A stretch of 64,000 nucleotides of DNA from Streptomyces griseoloalbus (GTDB taxonomy: Bacteria > Actinomycetota > Actinomycetes > Streptomycetales > Streptomycetaceae): positions 310,001 to 374,000 of the forward strand of contig BMUD01000003.1 in the NCBI GenBank assembly GCA_014650015.1, given 5' to 3'. The translations under genes and the position numbers were made by a program. The notes beneath the pieces are model-generated. The model did not search any database, was not told where the DNA came from, and saw only the letters and a program-made list of their open reading frames with translations. Below are positions 15,999-24,220 of this stretch, one piece after another. Each line of letters opens with the position of its first letter. The first letter of the stretch is position 1.

Positions 15999-17021
15999 AT
16001 GAGCACCGACCACCCGCCCGGACTCGATCTCGACCGGCTGCGCGGCCTGCTGGAACGGGAGCGGCCCGGCCTGGTGAACGGCCCGCTCTCCGGCCGGCTG
16101 ATCGAGGGCGGCAGGTCGAACCTCACCTACGCGGTCTCCGACGGCACCGCGCGGTGGGTCGTACGGCGGCCCCCGCTCGGCCATGTCCTGGCCACCGCGC
16201 ACGACATGAGGCGCGAGCACCGGGTGATCAGCGCGCTGCACCCGACCGCCGTGCCGGTGCCGCGCACCGTGCTGCTGTGCGAGGACGAGGAGGTGCTCGG
16301 GGCGCCCTTCTACGTCATGGAGTTCGTCGAGGGCACCCCGTACCGCACGGCGGACCAGCTCGTCCCGCTCGGTCCGGGGCGCACCCGGGACGCCGTGCTG
16401 AACCTGGTGGACACGCTGGTCGAGCTGCACGGGGTGGATCCCGGCGAGGTGGGGCTGGCGGACTTCGGCCGGCCCGAGGGCTTTCTGGACCGCCAGCTGC
16501 GGCGCTGGGGCAAGCAGCTCGACGCCTCCCGCAACCGGGAGCTGGCCGGGATCGACGAGCTGCACGCCGCGCTCGGGCGGGAGCTGCCCGACTCCCCCGC
16601 ACCGGCCGTGGTGCACGGCGACTACCGCCTCGACAACGTGTTGATCGGTGAGGACGACCGGATCAACGCGATTCTCGACTGGGAGATGTCCACCCTCGGC
16701 GATCCGCTGACCGACCTCGGCCTGCTGGTGATGTACAGCATGCCGCTGGGCGCGCCGGACTCCCCCGTCTCCACGACGGCCGAGGCTCCCGGCCACCCCA
16801 CGCCGGCCGAGCTGATCGAGCGGTACGCCGAGCGTTCGGGGCGCGACGTCTCCGCGGTGTCCTGGTACACGGCGTTCGCCTGGTTCAAGCTCGCCGTGAT
16901 CCTGGAGGGCATCCACTACCGCTACACCCTGGGCCAGACGGTCGGGCGGGGCTTCGACCGCATCGGCGATCTGGTCCCCGTCTTCATCGAGCACGGTCTG
17001 ACGACTCTTCAGGAAGGCTGA
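15999..17021 (+). CDS. phosphotransferase-family protein (ACAD10/11-like kinase)
   Basis: A 340-residue APH-fold protein. It has the glycine-poor nucleotide loop 'LIEGGRSNLTYAV', the Brenner-type catalytic motif 'VVHGDYRLDNVLI' (about residue 206) and the metal-binding 'AILDWEMSTLGDPLTDLG'. It matches the stand-alone kinases found beside acyl-CoA dehydrogenases. In mammals the same domain is fused to the dehydrogenase in ACAD10/ACAD11, where it phosphorylates 4-hydroxyacyl-CoAs so that the dehydrogenase-like partner can remove the group. Here the dehydrogenase follows 6 bp downstream, so the same chemistry is likely. Of the adjacent ATGs at 15996 and 15999, the second has better spacing from AGGAG. 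Confidence 0.82.
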   Translation: MSTDHPPGLDLDRLRGLLERERPGLVNGPLSGRLIEGGRSNLTYAVSDGTARWVVRRPPLGHVLATAHDMRREHRVISALHPTAVPVPRTVLLCEDEEVLGAPFYVMEFVEGTPYRTADQLVPLGPGRTRDAVLNLVDTLVELHGVDPGEVGLADFGRPEGFLDRQLRRWGKQLDASRNRELAGIDELHAALGRELPDSPAPAVVHGDYRLDNVLIGEDDRINAILDWEMSTLGDPLTDLGLLVMYSMPLGAPDSPVSTTAEAPGHPTPAELIERYAERSGRDVSAVSWYTAFAWFKLAVILEGIHYRYTLGQTVGRGFDRIGDLVPVFIEHGLTTLQEG

Positions 17022-17027
17022 CAGGAC

Positions 17028-18242
17028 ATGGACTTCGCGTTCGACGCGCGCACGGAGGAGCTGCGCGCCAAGCTCCTCGCCTTCATGGACGAGTACGTGT
17101 ATCCCGCCGAGCAGGTCGCCCACGAGCAGCGCGAGCGGGCGGCCTCCCCGTGGGAGACCGTCCCCGTGGTGGAGGAACTGAAGGCCGAGGCCCGCAGGCA
17201 GGGACTGTGGAACCTGTTCCTGCCCGACGGCGGGTACGGTGCCGGGCTCACCAACCTCCAGTACGCCCCGCTCGCCGAGATCATGGGCCGTTCCCCGCAG
17301 TTGGCGCCGACGGTCACCAACTGCGCCGCGCCCGACACGGGGAACATGGAGGTGCTGGCGCAGTTCGGCGACGCGGCGCAGAAGAAGCAGTGGCTCGAGC
17401 CGCTGCTGGCCGGTGAGATCCGCTCGGCGTTCGCGATGACCGAGCCGGAGGTGGCCTCCTCGGACGCCACCAACATCACCACGCGCATCGAGCGGGACGG
17501 CGACGAGTACGTCATCACGGGACGCAAGTGGTACATCTCCGGGGCGATGCACCCGGACTGCGCGATCTTCATCGTGATGGGGAAGACCGATCCGGACGGG
17601 GCGGACCTCCGCCGTCAGCAGTCCATGGTCCTCGTCCCGCGGAACACTCCGGGCGTCACGATCAAGCGCGCCATGCAGGTCTTCGGCTACGAGGACCATT
17701 ACCACGGCGGTCACGCCGAGGTGATCTTCGACCAGGCGCGGGTGCCGGTGTCGAACCTGATCGGTGAGGAGGGCGGCGGCTTCGCCATCGCCCAGGCCCG
17801 GCTCGGACCCGGCCGGATCCACCACTGCATGCGGCTGATCGGCATGGCCGAGCGGGCCATCGAGCTGATGTGCCGCCGTGCCGTGTCCCGGAGCGCCTTC
17901 GGCAAGGCGCTGGCGCAGCAGGGCGTGGTGCAGAACTGGATCGCCGACGCGCGCGTGGCGGTCGAGCAGGTGCGGCTGCTGGTGCTGAAGACGGCCTGGA
18001 TGATGGACACGGTCGGCAACCGGGGCGCCCACACCGAGATCCAGGCCATCAAGATCGCCACACCGCGCACGGTCGTCGGCATCCTCGACCGGGCGATCCA
18101 GCTGTACGGCGCGGGCGGGGTCAGCCAGGACTTCCCGCTGGCCGAGCTGTACGCGGGTGCCCGCACCCTGATGCTCGCCGACGGCCCGGACGAGGTGCAC
18201 CAGCGGTCCCTGGCACGGCGGGAGCTGAAGAAGTACCTGTAG
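17028..18242 (+). CDS. acyl-CoA dehydrogenase (ACAD10/11-type)
   Basis: A 404-residue flavoenzyme. It has an N-terminal helical domain, a middle beta domain with 'FAMTEPEVASSDATNITTRI' (FAD/substrate motif), and a C-terminal helical bundle ending 'LYGAGGVSQDFPLAELYAGARTLMLADGPDEVHQRSLARRELKKY'. The SSDATN and DGPDEVH signatures are typical of the ACAD10/11 branch rather than of straight-chain beta-oxidation enzymes, which agrees with the kinase encoded immediately upstream. The two are one operon under the 15940 operator. Full length; ATG 17028 has AGGA spacing. Confidence 0.88.
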   Translation: MDFAFDARTEELRAKLLAFMDEYVYPAEQVAHEQRERAASPWETVPVVEELKAEARRQGLWNLFLPDGGYGAGLTNLQYAPLAEIMGRSPQLAPTVTNCAAPDTGNMEVLAQFGDAAQKKQWLEPLLAGEIRSAFAMTEPEVASSDATNITTRIERDGDEYVITGRKWYISGAMHPDCAIFIVMGKTDPDGADLRRQQSMVLVPRNTPGVTIKRAMQVFGYEDHYHGGHAEVIFDQARVPVSNLIGEEGGGFAIAQARLGPGRIHHCMRLIGMAERAIELMCRRAVSRSAFGKALAQQGVVQNWIADARVAVEQVRLLVLKTAWMMDTVGNRGAHTEIQAIKIATPRTVVGILDRAIQLYGAGGVSQDFPLAELYAGARTLMLADGPDEVHQRSLARRELKKYL

Positions 18243-18246
18243 ATGG

Positions 18247-18500
18247 TTGGAGATCCGTCAGCTCCGCCCTTTCATGGCGGTGGTCACCGAGGGCAGCTTC
18301 ACCGCCGCCGCCCGCGCCCGGACGCGCGGGAACTGCCCGGTGGCGGCGGTGGCCGGGCCGATCGGTGAGCGGGCGGGGCTGCCGTGCGTCAGTCCGGCAG
18401 CCGGATCCCGGGCGCACGGTGGTGCCGGCCGGGCGCGGACCACGGCCGCGCAACCCCGCGGCGGCGGCCCTGCTCGATCACCCGAGGGGCGGCCGGGAGC
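18247..18500 (+). pseudogene. LysR-family regulator remnant
   Basis: Starting 5 bp after the dehydrogenase stop (TTG 18247), the frame reads MEIRQLRPFMAVVTEGSFTAAARA, a typical first half of a LysR helix-turn-helix. Similarity then stops. Further on, in another frame, a stretch reading 'RTVVPAGRGPRPRNPAAAALLDH' (about 18420-18480) looks like a LysR C-terminal tail. The roughly 200 residues expected between them are missing. It is therefore a deleted, frameshifted relic. The N-terminal match is convincing, the tail match less so. Confidence 0.55.
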
Positions 18501-18503
18501 ACC

Positions 18504-19106
18504 TCATGGGCGCAGGGCCCGCAGCAGCAGGTCGGCCAGGTGGTCGGCGACCTCCTGCGGGCTGAGCGGACCGTCGGGGCGGTACCAGGTCGACAGGTGG
18601 TGCACGGAGCCGAAGTGGTAGTCGACGACCAGATCGGCCGGGGTCGCCGTGGAGAAGACGCCCGCCTGCTGGCCCTCCTCGATCAGCGCGCGGAAGCGTT
18701 CGTGGTAGCGGCGGCGCTCGGCGCGCACCTGCTTGTTCTTCTCCGGGCTGAGGTGGTGCATGGAGCGGAAGAAGATCGACGCGTCGTCGAGGTTCTCGAT
18801 CGTGGTGACGACGACGTCGGCCGCCGCGCCGCGCAGCCGCTTCTCGATCGGCTCGTCGGCGTCCGCGTAGGCGTCCAGGCGCTCCTGCTGGACGCGCAGC
18901 ACGCGCGCGTACACCTCGTGCAGCAGGTCGTCCTTGGAGCCGAAGTAGTGGTACAGCGCCCCCTTGGTGACGCCGGCCGCCTCGACGATCTCCTGCACCG
19001 AGGTGCGGTCGTAGCCCTGCTCGGCGAAGAGCCGGGTGGCGGCGGCCAGGAGCCGCTGCGGCACCGGAGTGCCGTCCCCGTCCGTGGTCCTGGGCACTGC
19101 CGCCAC
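18504..19106 (-). CDS. TetR-family regulator of the acyl-CoA operons
   Basis: A 200-residue repressor with an N-terminal helix-turn-helix (about 16-62; 'LFAEQGYDRTSVQEIVEAAGVTKGALYHYFGSKDDLLHEVY') and a helical ligand-binding domain of the FadR/QsuR kind. It is the third gene of the SDR-acyl-CoA ligase-TetR operon, 18 bp after the ligase. It probably controls its own operon and the convergent kinase-dehydrogenase operon through the matching sites at 21599-21618 and 15940-15959, with an acyl-CoA as inducer (inference). The GTG at 19106 is used; a second GTG three codons on is possible. Confidence 0.85.
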   Translation of the reverse strand: MAAVPRTTDGDGTPVPQRLLAAATRLFAEQGYDRTSVQEIVEAAGVTKGALYHYFGSKDDLLHEVYARVLRVQQERLDAYADADEPIEKRLRGAAADVVVTTIENLDDASIFFRSMHHLSPEKNKQVRAERRRYHERFRALIEEGQQAGVFSTATPADLVVDYHFGSVHHLSTWYRPDGPLSPQEVADHLADLLLRALRP

Positions 19107-19124
19107 CCGCCTTTCGTGTCGCTG

Positions 19125-20789
19125 CTAGTCGTCGTGGGTCAGGGAACGCAGTTCCCGACGGAGGATCTTGCCACTGGCCGTCTTCGGCAAGTCCGGCAGG
19201 ATGTCCACCTGACGCGGATACTTGTAGGCGGCCAGTCTCTCCTTGCAGTACGCGGCGAGCTCGGCCGGGTCCGCCTCGGCCCCGGGGCGCAGGCTGATGA
19301 AGGCCTTGACGGTCTCCCCGCGGTACCCGTCGGGCACGCCCACGACGGCCGCCTCGCGGACCGCCGGGTGCGTGTAGAGGACGTCCTCGACCTCGCGCGG
19401 CCACACCTTGAAGCCGGACGCGTTGATCATGTCCTTCTTGCGGTCGACGACGTACAGCCAGCCCTGGGGGTCCATGAAGCCGATGTCGCCGGTGCGCAGT
19501 TCGCCGTCCGGGAAGGTCTCGGCGGTGGCGTCGGGCCGTCCCCAGTACCCGGGCACCACCTGGGGCCCGCGCACCACGATCTCGCCCTGCTCGCCGAAGG
19601 GCACCTCCTCGCCCCGGTCGTCCACGATCCGTACGACGGTGTCGGGCCCGGGGACGCCGACGGCCAGCGTCCCGGAGGCCTCGTCCACGGGCGCCTCGAG
19701 GTGCGGCGGTACGGAGGCGCAGGGGGCGGTGCACTCGGTCAGGCCGTAGCCGTTGCGGATGTACGGTCCGAAGCCGGCCCGGAACTTCTCCACCAGGGCG
19801 GGCGGCAGCGGGGCTCCGCCGGAGGAGATCACCTCGAAGGAGGAGAAGTGGTCGCGGCTCGCGGCGGGATGGGCGGCCAGCGCCATGAAGGCGGTGGACG
19901 GGCCGACGGTGTAGTGCGGCCGGTGCTCGGCGAAGGCGTCCAGCACCGTGCCCGCGTCGAAGCGGTACGCCAGCACGAGCGTGCCCCCGCTGTTCAGACA
20001 GGCGCCGAGCTGGCACACCATCCCGGTGATGTGGAACAGGGGCGCGAGCGCGAAGTAGACAGGCGCCTCGGGCAGACCCAGGCCGGTGCGCTGCCGCTCG
20101 GCGTTGTACATGATGTTGCGGTGCGTGTTGGTGGCGCCCTTGGGGGTGCCGCTGGTGCCCGAGGTGTAGCTGATCAGCGCCGTGTCCGTGGTGACGGGGT
20201 CGCGGTTCTCGGGCGCCCGGTGGCCCTGACGGGCGACGGCGGTCAGGTCGTCGGCGTCCGGGGCCTGCGGGAGCCGGTCGAAGGTCAGCACGCGCGTGTC
20301 GCCCCGGGTCTGGAAGTCCAGCTCGCAGCCGGTGAGCACGATCCGTACCGGGGAGTCGGCCGCCGTGTCGCGCAGATACGACTCCCAGGCCCGGTCGGAG
20401 CAGATCAGCGCGGCCACGTCGCCGTCCCGCAGGACGTGGCTCACCTCGCCCGACTTGTACATCGGGTTGACGGGCACGACCACCGCCCCGGCCTTCCAGG
20501 CGCCGAGCAGGGCGAGCACGAAGAGCGGGGAGTTCTGGAGCAGGATCGCCACCCGCTCGCCGCGTTCCAGGCCGCGCGCGGCGAGGTGACCGGCGACGGA
20601 GTCGCTGAGGTCGTCGGCCTCCCGGTAGGTCAGGCGGCCGTCGAAGTAGGCGAGGAAGGGGCGGTCGGGGGTCTCGGCCGCCGCGCGGCGCAGGGCGTGC
20701 ACCAGGGAGTCGGCGGGGTCGACGGGGGCGCGCTGGACGTCGGTGAGGAGGGCCAGCCAGGGCCGGGTCGCGTAGCGGGAGCCGGTCAC
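19125..20789 (-). CDS. long/medium-chain acyl-CoA ligase
   Basis: A 554-residue ANL-superfamily adenylating enzyme. Motifs: P-loop YTSGTSGTPKG (208-218), 'NGYGLTECTAPCAS' (A5), 'ELRTGDIGFMDPQGWLYVVDRKKDMINASGFKVWPREVE' (A7-A8 hinge) and the C-terminal catalytic Lys in 'LPKTASGKILRREL'. It activates a carboxylic acid as its CoA thioester for the neighbouring dehydrogenases. The GTG start at 20789 overlaps the SDR stop (GTGA), so they are translationally coupled. The length is standard. The acid substrate is not evident. Confidence 0.9.
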   Translation of the reverse strand: MTGSRYATRPWLALLTDVQRAPVDPADSLVHALRRAAAETPDRPFLAYFDGRLTYREADDLSDSVAGHLAARGLERGERVAILLQNSPLFVLALLGAWKAGAVVVPVNPMYKSGEVSHVLRDGDVAALICSDRAWESYLRDTAADSPVRIVLTGCELDFQTRGDTRVLTFDRLPQAPDADDLTAVARQGHRAPENRDPVTTDTALISYTSGTSGTPKGATNTHRNIMYNAERQRTGLGLPEAPVYFALAPLFHITGMVCQLGACLNSGGTLVLAYRFDAGTVLDAFAEHRPHYTVGPSTAFMALAAHPAASRDHFSSFEVISSGGAPLPPALVEKFRAGFGPYIRNGYGLTECTAPCASVPPHLEAPVDEASGTLAVGVPGPDTVVRIVDDRGEEVPFGEQGEIVVRGPQVVPGYWGRPDATAETFPDGELRTGDIGFMDPQGWLYVVDRKKDMINASGFKVWPREVEDVLYTHPAVREAAVVGVPDGYRGETVKAFISLRPGAEADPAELAAYCKERLAAYKYPRQVDILPDLPKTASGKILRRELRSLTHDD

Positions 20790-21559
20790 CGGGTCGCCTC
20801 CCACTGCCGCTGGATACGGTTCATGCCGGCCAGCCAGCGGTCGGGTTCGGTGGCGCGGGCCTGGTAGTACTCGGCGACCTCGGGGTGGGGCAGGATCAGG
20901 AAACGGTCCTCCTCGATGCCGCGGAAGAGGGCGTCGGCCACGTCCTCCGGTTCGATCGCGGTCGGCTTGAGGACCAGGTCGCCCGCGCTGCCGCTGGCGT
21001 CGAGCATGTCGGTGCGCACGCCCTGCGGGCAGATCGCGTGGACCTTCACGCCGCGGTGGCGGTACGTCAGCGACAGCCACTCGGCGAAGGCGTAGGCGCC
21101 GTGCTTGGTGACGCTGTAGGGAGCGGTGCCGATCATGGTGAGCAGCCCGGCGGCGGAGACGGTGGAGACGAAGCGGCCGCCGCCGCGCTCCAGCCAGTCC
21201 GGGAGCAGCGCGTGCGCCGCGCGGACGTGCGCCATGACGTTGACGTCCCAGGAGAGCGCCCAGCCCTGCTCGTCGAGCGGATCGCCGGGCGCACCGCCGT
21301 CGCGGCCGACGCCCGCGTTGGCGCAGTAGACGTCGACCGTCCCGCCGAGCGCGTCACGGGCCTCGGAGACGATCGAGGAGGCGTCGCCCGGGACCGCGAG
21401 GCCGCCTATCTCCTCGGCGACCGCCTTCGCGCGGTCGGCGTCGAGGTCGTTGACGACGACCTGCGCCCCCTGGGCGGCGAAGCGGCGGGCGAGTGCCGCT
21501 CCGATCCCGCCCCCGGCTCCCGTGACGACCACCTTCGCACCCTGCACGGCTTGCACCAT
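20786..21559 (-). CDS. short-chain dehydrogenase/reductase
   Basis: A 257-residue classical SDR with the cofactor motif TGAGGGIG (13-20), 'NAG' (81-83), catalytic Ser135, Tyr148 and Lys152 (YSVTK). Asp at about 38 ('VVNDLDAD') at the end of strand 2 favours NAD(H) over NADP(H). It heads the three-gene operon SDR-ligase-TetR and probably oxidises a hydroxyacyl or alcohol intermediate in the same pathway. The start ATG 21559 is followed by the compact MVQAVQGAKVVVTGAG. The palindromic operator lies 40-59 bp upstream. Confidence 0.9.
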   Translation of the reverse strand: MVQAVQGAKVVVTGAGGGIGAALARRFAAQGAQVVVNDLDADRAKAVAEEIGGLAVPGDASSIVSEARDALGGTVDVYCANAGVGRDGGAPGDPLDEQGWALSWDVNVMAHVRAAHALLPDWLERGGGRFVSTVSAAGLLTMIGTAPYSVTKHGAYAFAEWLSLTYRHRGVKVHAICPQGVRTDMLDASGSAGDLVLKPTAIEPEDVADALFRGIEEDRFLILPHPEVAEYYQARATEPDRWLAGMNRIQRQWEATR

Positions 21560-21598
21560 CGGTCTCCTTCGACGCGGCTCCCAGCGGCTTCCGGCGTC

Positions 21599-21618
21599 AG
21601 ACTAACCGGTCGGTATGC
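21599..21618 (-). promoter_or_regulatory. TetR-type operator upstream of the SDR-ligase-TetR operon
   Basis: Read on the minus strand this is GCATACCGACCGGTTAGTCT, sharing the first 14 bases exactly with the site at 15940. It lies 40 bp from the SDR start codon, where a promoter is expected, so autoregulation is likely. Confidence 0.7.
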
Positions 21619-21727
21619 GAGGTGGAAGAGGCGTTCCGCGCGGGGTCGGTCCGGTTCGTTCCCCGGGACGGTCGTGGGCGCTAGCGTGCGTGGTCATGAC
21701 ACCCGCCGCGATCACGGAGGTCACTGA

Positions 21728-22981
21728 ATGAAGCTGTCCAGACGGAGTCTGCTCGCCACCACCACGGCCGCGGTAGCGGCCTCCGCAGCACCCTCGCACG
21801 CCGCTTCCGGGCAGGCGGCGGAGGGTACTGGCCGGCGGTTGCGGACCGGGTTCGAACGGCTCGCCGCGGACGGCTACGGGCTGCTCGACGGGCAACGCGT
21901 GGGTGTGGTCACCAACCCGACGGGCATCACCCGGGACGCGCGGCACATCGTCGACGTCATGCACGCCGACGACCGTGTGGACCTGACCGCCGTCTTCGGC
22001 CCCGAGCACGGATTCCGGGGCACCGCCCAGGCGGGCGGCTCCGAGGGCCGTCACGACGACCCGGCCACCGGACTGCCCGTCTATGACACGTATCTGAAGA
22101 GCGGTCAGGCGCTCGCCGACATCTTCACCGCGTCCGGCGTGGACACGGTCGTCTTCGACATCCAGGACGTCGGCGCACGGTTCTACACGTACATCTGGAC
22201 ACTGTTCGACTGCATGGAGGCGGCGCGGCTCGCGGGCAGGCGGTTCGTCGTCCTCGACCGGCCGAACCCGGTGACCGGGCGGGCGGCACTGGGCCCGGTG
22301 CTGCACAAGGAGTTCGCGACCTTCGTCGGGCGGCAGCCGATCTCGCAGGCGCACGGGATGACGGTGGCGGAGCTGGCGCGGCTGTTCAACGGGGAGTTCC
22401 TGACCGCGCCGGTGCCGCTGGAGACCGTAGGGATGACGGGCTGGAGGCGGTCGGACTTCCACGACGCCTCCGGGCTGCCGTGGGTACCGCCGAGCCCGAA
22501 CATGCCGACGCCCGAGACGGCGCTGGTGTACGCGGGGACGTGCCTGTTCGAGGGCACGAACCTGTCCGAGGGGCGCGGGACCACCCGGCCGTTCGAACTG
22601 CTGGGGGCGGAGGGCATCGACGGGCGCTGGGCGGCCGAGGCGAACGGGCTGGGTCTCGCGGGCGTGCGGTTGCGGGAGGCGTACTTCGCGCCGACGTTCT
22701 CCAAGTTCCAGGGGAAGACCATCGGGGGCGTTCAGCTCCACGTGCACGACCGCGACGCGTTCGATCCGGTGCGGACGGGGATCGGTCTGCTGATCACGGC
22801 CAGGCGGTCGTGGAGCGGCTTCGCGTGGCGTGCGGACAACTGGATCGACAAGCTCACCGGGTCCACCCGGGTGCGCACGATGATCGACGCGGGTGCGGAC
22901 ACGGACGAGGTGGTCGGCGGCTGGCAGGAGGAGCTGGCCGCGTTCCGGCGGATGCGGCGGGAGTACCTGCTCTACCGCTGA
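21728..22981 (+). CDS. secreted DUF1343 / NamZ-like exo-beta-N-acetylmuramidase
   Basis: A 417-residue exported protein. A twin-arginine-type signal (SRRSLLATTTAAVAASAAPSHA, about 4-25) precedes a DUF1343 domain covering the rest. Family landmarks are 'VVTNPTGITRD', 'VFGPEHGFRGTAQAG', 'VFDIQDVGARFYTYIWTL', 'DRPNPVTG' and 'PWVPPSPNMPTPETALVYAGTCLFEGTNLSEGRGTT'. The Bacillus member NamZ (GH171) removes terminal MurNAc from peptidoglycan fragments, so a role in cell-wall recycling is the best reading. Length fits the family. It is a single gene, divergent from the SDR operon. Confidence 0.85.
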   Translation: MKLSRRSLLATTTAAVAASAAPSHAASGQAAEGTGRRLRTGFERLAADGYGLLDGQRVGVVTNPTGITRDARHIVDVMHADDRVDLTAVFGPEHGFRGTAQAGGSEGRHDDPATGLPVYDTYLKSGQALADIFTASGVDTVVFDIQDVGARFYTYIWTLFDCMEAARLAGRRFVVLDRPNPVTGRAALGPVLHKEFATFVGRQPISQAHGMTVAELARLFNGEFLTAPVPLETVGMTGWRRSDFHDASGLPWVPPSPNMPTPETALVYAGTCLFEGTNLSEGRGTTRPFELLGAEGIDGRWAAEANGLGLAGVRLREAYFAPTFSKFQGKTIGGVQLHVHDRDAFDPVRTGIGLLITARRSWSGFAWRADNWIDKLTGSTRVRTMIDAGADTDEVVGGWQEELAAFRRMRREYLLYR

Positions 22982-23429
22982 GCGGAACGGCGGGGACGGC
23001 GGCGGGTCGCGGACGGCGGCCCGCCGCCGTCCGCGTTGCGGCGGCGTCGCCAGCAGCGCTGTGACCTGCGCGGACGCGGCACCTGCCACCGTCGCGCCGG
23101 ACGGCCGGACGGGAGATCGGCGACCGGTGTGCATATCGGCGGGGTCTTCAGGAACCCGTGGAAGCCGCGGGGAGTTCTCAGACTGTCGTGGAAGGGGCTC
23201 CTCCCCGCGGGGAGGGCACGGAGCGGGTTACCGCCAGTACCCCCGTGGAACGACCACAACTGAAGCACGCATCACGGGAGTTGACCCGTGAGTCGTCGCG
23301 GCCGGCTGAGGGGGCCATCGAAAAAAGGATGGAGCCGATTCGCGTGTCGATACGTCTATTCGGCGACGTCCGTTCGACGACGCCGAAGTGACCGGATTAC
23401 AGGTGCAGGTGTGACGGAGGTGCAGGACG
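22982..23429. other. 448-bp gene-free gap
   Basis: No convincing gene is seen. The stretch 23000-23040 contains a CGGCGGGCCGCCG-type hairpin that may terminate the muramidase gene. Around 23150-23250 there are short GTGGAA and CCGCGGGGAG motifs recurring at irregular distances, which do not form an array. The part from 23300 to 23400 is less GC-rich and probably holds the promoter of the next gene. Confidence 0.5.
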
Positions 23430-24032
23430 ATGGCCGGTTTCCGGAGTCTGGCGAGACAGGTCCGCGATCCACGGTGCGATCTGGCATTGCGGCGCTATTC
23501 GCTGCGCAAATGCCTTGAGCGGTTCGCGCCTTATGGGCACAGGGCGACATGGGACCATCTGTGCTCGCGGGCCGGGTTCGATCCCGAGGACCGCTCCGTC
23601 GACCCGGCGCGGCTCGTGGCCGCACTGGACGAGCTGGAGGAGGCCCGGGCGGTCTGGCTGGCCTATGAGGTCGAGTTCGCCGAGCGCCGCAGGAAGGAGA
23701 AGCACGACGGGCTGCGCAGGCCGGGCAGTGTGGACGACTGGCACCGGCTGACCTGGGGCGGTTTCGGAGTGGCCTGGTGCGACGATCCGCGGGTGCATCC
23801 GCGGGAGCCGCTGGCCGAGGTGCTGCGGCGGCTGATCGCCGCGCTGGAGCGCGAGCCGGGTACGGCCTGCCCCGTGTGCCGGGGGGAACGGCTCATGTGG
23901 CGCGACGACCTGGATCACGAGCCCTCCACGGGCCCGGTCTGCACGGACTGCGGAATCCTGGTGCCCCGCCCCGTGCTCACCCCCGGAGCCCTGGCGGACG
24001 CCCGGCGGGTGAGGCTGCTGGTGTCGGCCTGA
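23430..24032 (+). CDS. hypothetical protein with C-terminal zinc ribbon (200 aa)
   Basis: A 200-residue soluble protein. The N-terminal two thirds are helical and rich in Arg and Trp ('LALRRYSLRKCLERFAPYGHRATWDHLC', 'VDDWHRLTWGGFGVAWCDDPRVHPREPLAEVLRRLIAAL'). A C-terminal treble of CPVC...CTDCG (about 150-180) is typical of a zinc ribbon. ATG 23430 follows a GGAGG site. No signal or membrane segment is present. I do not recognise the family. The zinc ribbon plus basic helices would fit a nucleic-acid-associated protein, and the RNA ligase gene follows 188 bp downstream on the same strand, but a link is speculative. Confidence 0.65.
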   Translation: MAGFRSLARQVRDPRCDLALRRYSLRKCLERFAPYGHRATWDHLCSRAGFDPEDRSVDPARLVAALDELEEARAVWLAYEVEFAERRRKEKHDGLRRPGSVDDWHRLTWGGFGVAWCDDPRVHPREPLAEVLRRLIAALEREPGTACPVCRGERLMWRDDLDHEPSTGPVCTDCGILVPRPVLTPGALADARRVRLLVSA

Positions 24033-24220
24033 GCGACAGGCAGTGACGGGGAGCGACAGGAAACGGCTGGAAGCGTCGGGGCCCGGGGGTGCGCCAGGGA
24101 AATGCCGCACCCCCGCTGGCTCCGGCGACCGTAGCAGTCGGTAAATCGGTCGTTCCACGGTTTTCTTCCGCGGACAGTGGGGGCGATGAAACGTGTCCCG
24201 GAAGCCTAGGAGCCGTCCCG

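Noticed and set aside
13782-18200. Very long minus-strand frames (705 and 761 codons)
   Set aside because: They cover well-supported plus-strand genes (NUDIX, DUF202, kinase, acyl-CoA dehydrogenase) and are low-complexity.
18384-20867. 827-codon plus-strand open frame
   Set aside because: It lies opposite the TetR and acyl-CoA ligase genes, whose conserved motifs are unmistakable. No protein-like features in the plus frame.
23100-23260. Possible CRISPR-like repeats (GTGGAA and CCGCGGGGAG motifs)
   Set aside because: The motifs recur at irregular spacing, repeats are under 12 bp, there is no constant 28-29 bp unit and no cas gene in the window.
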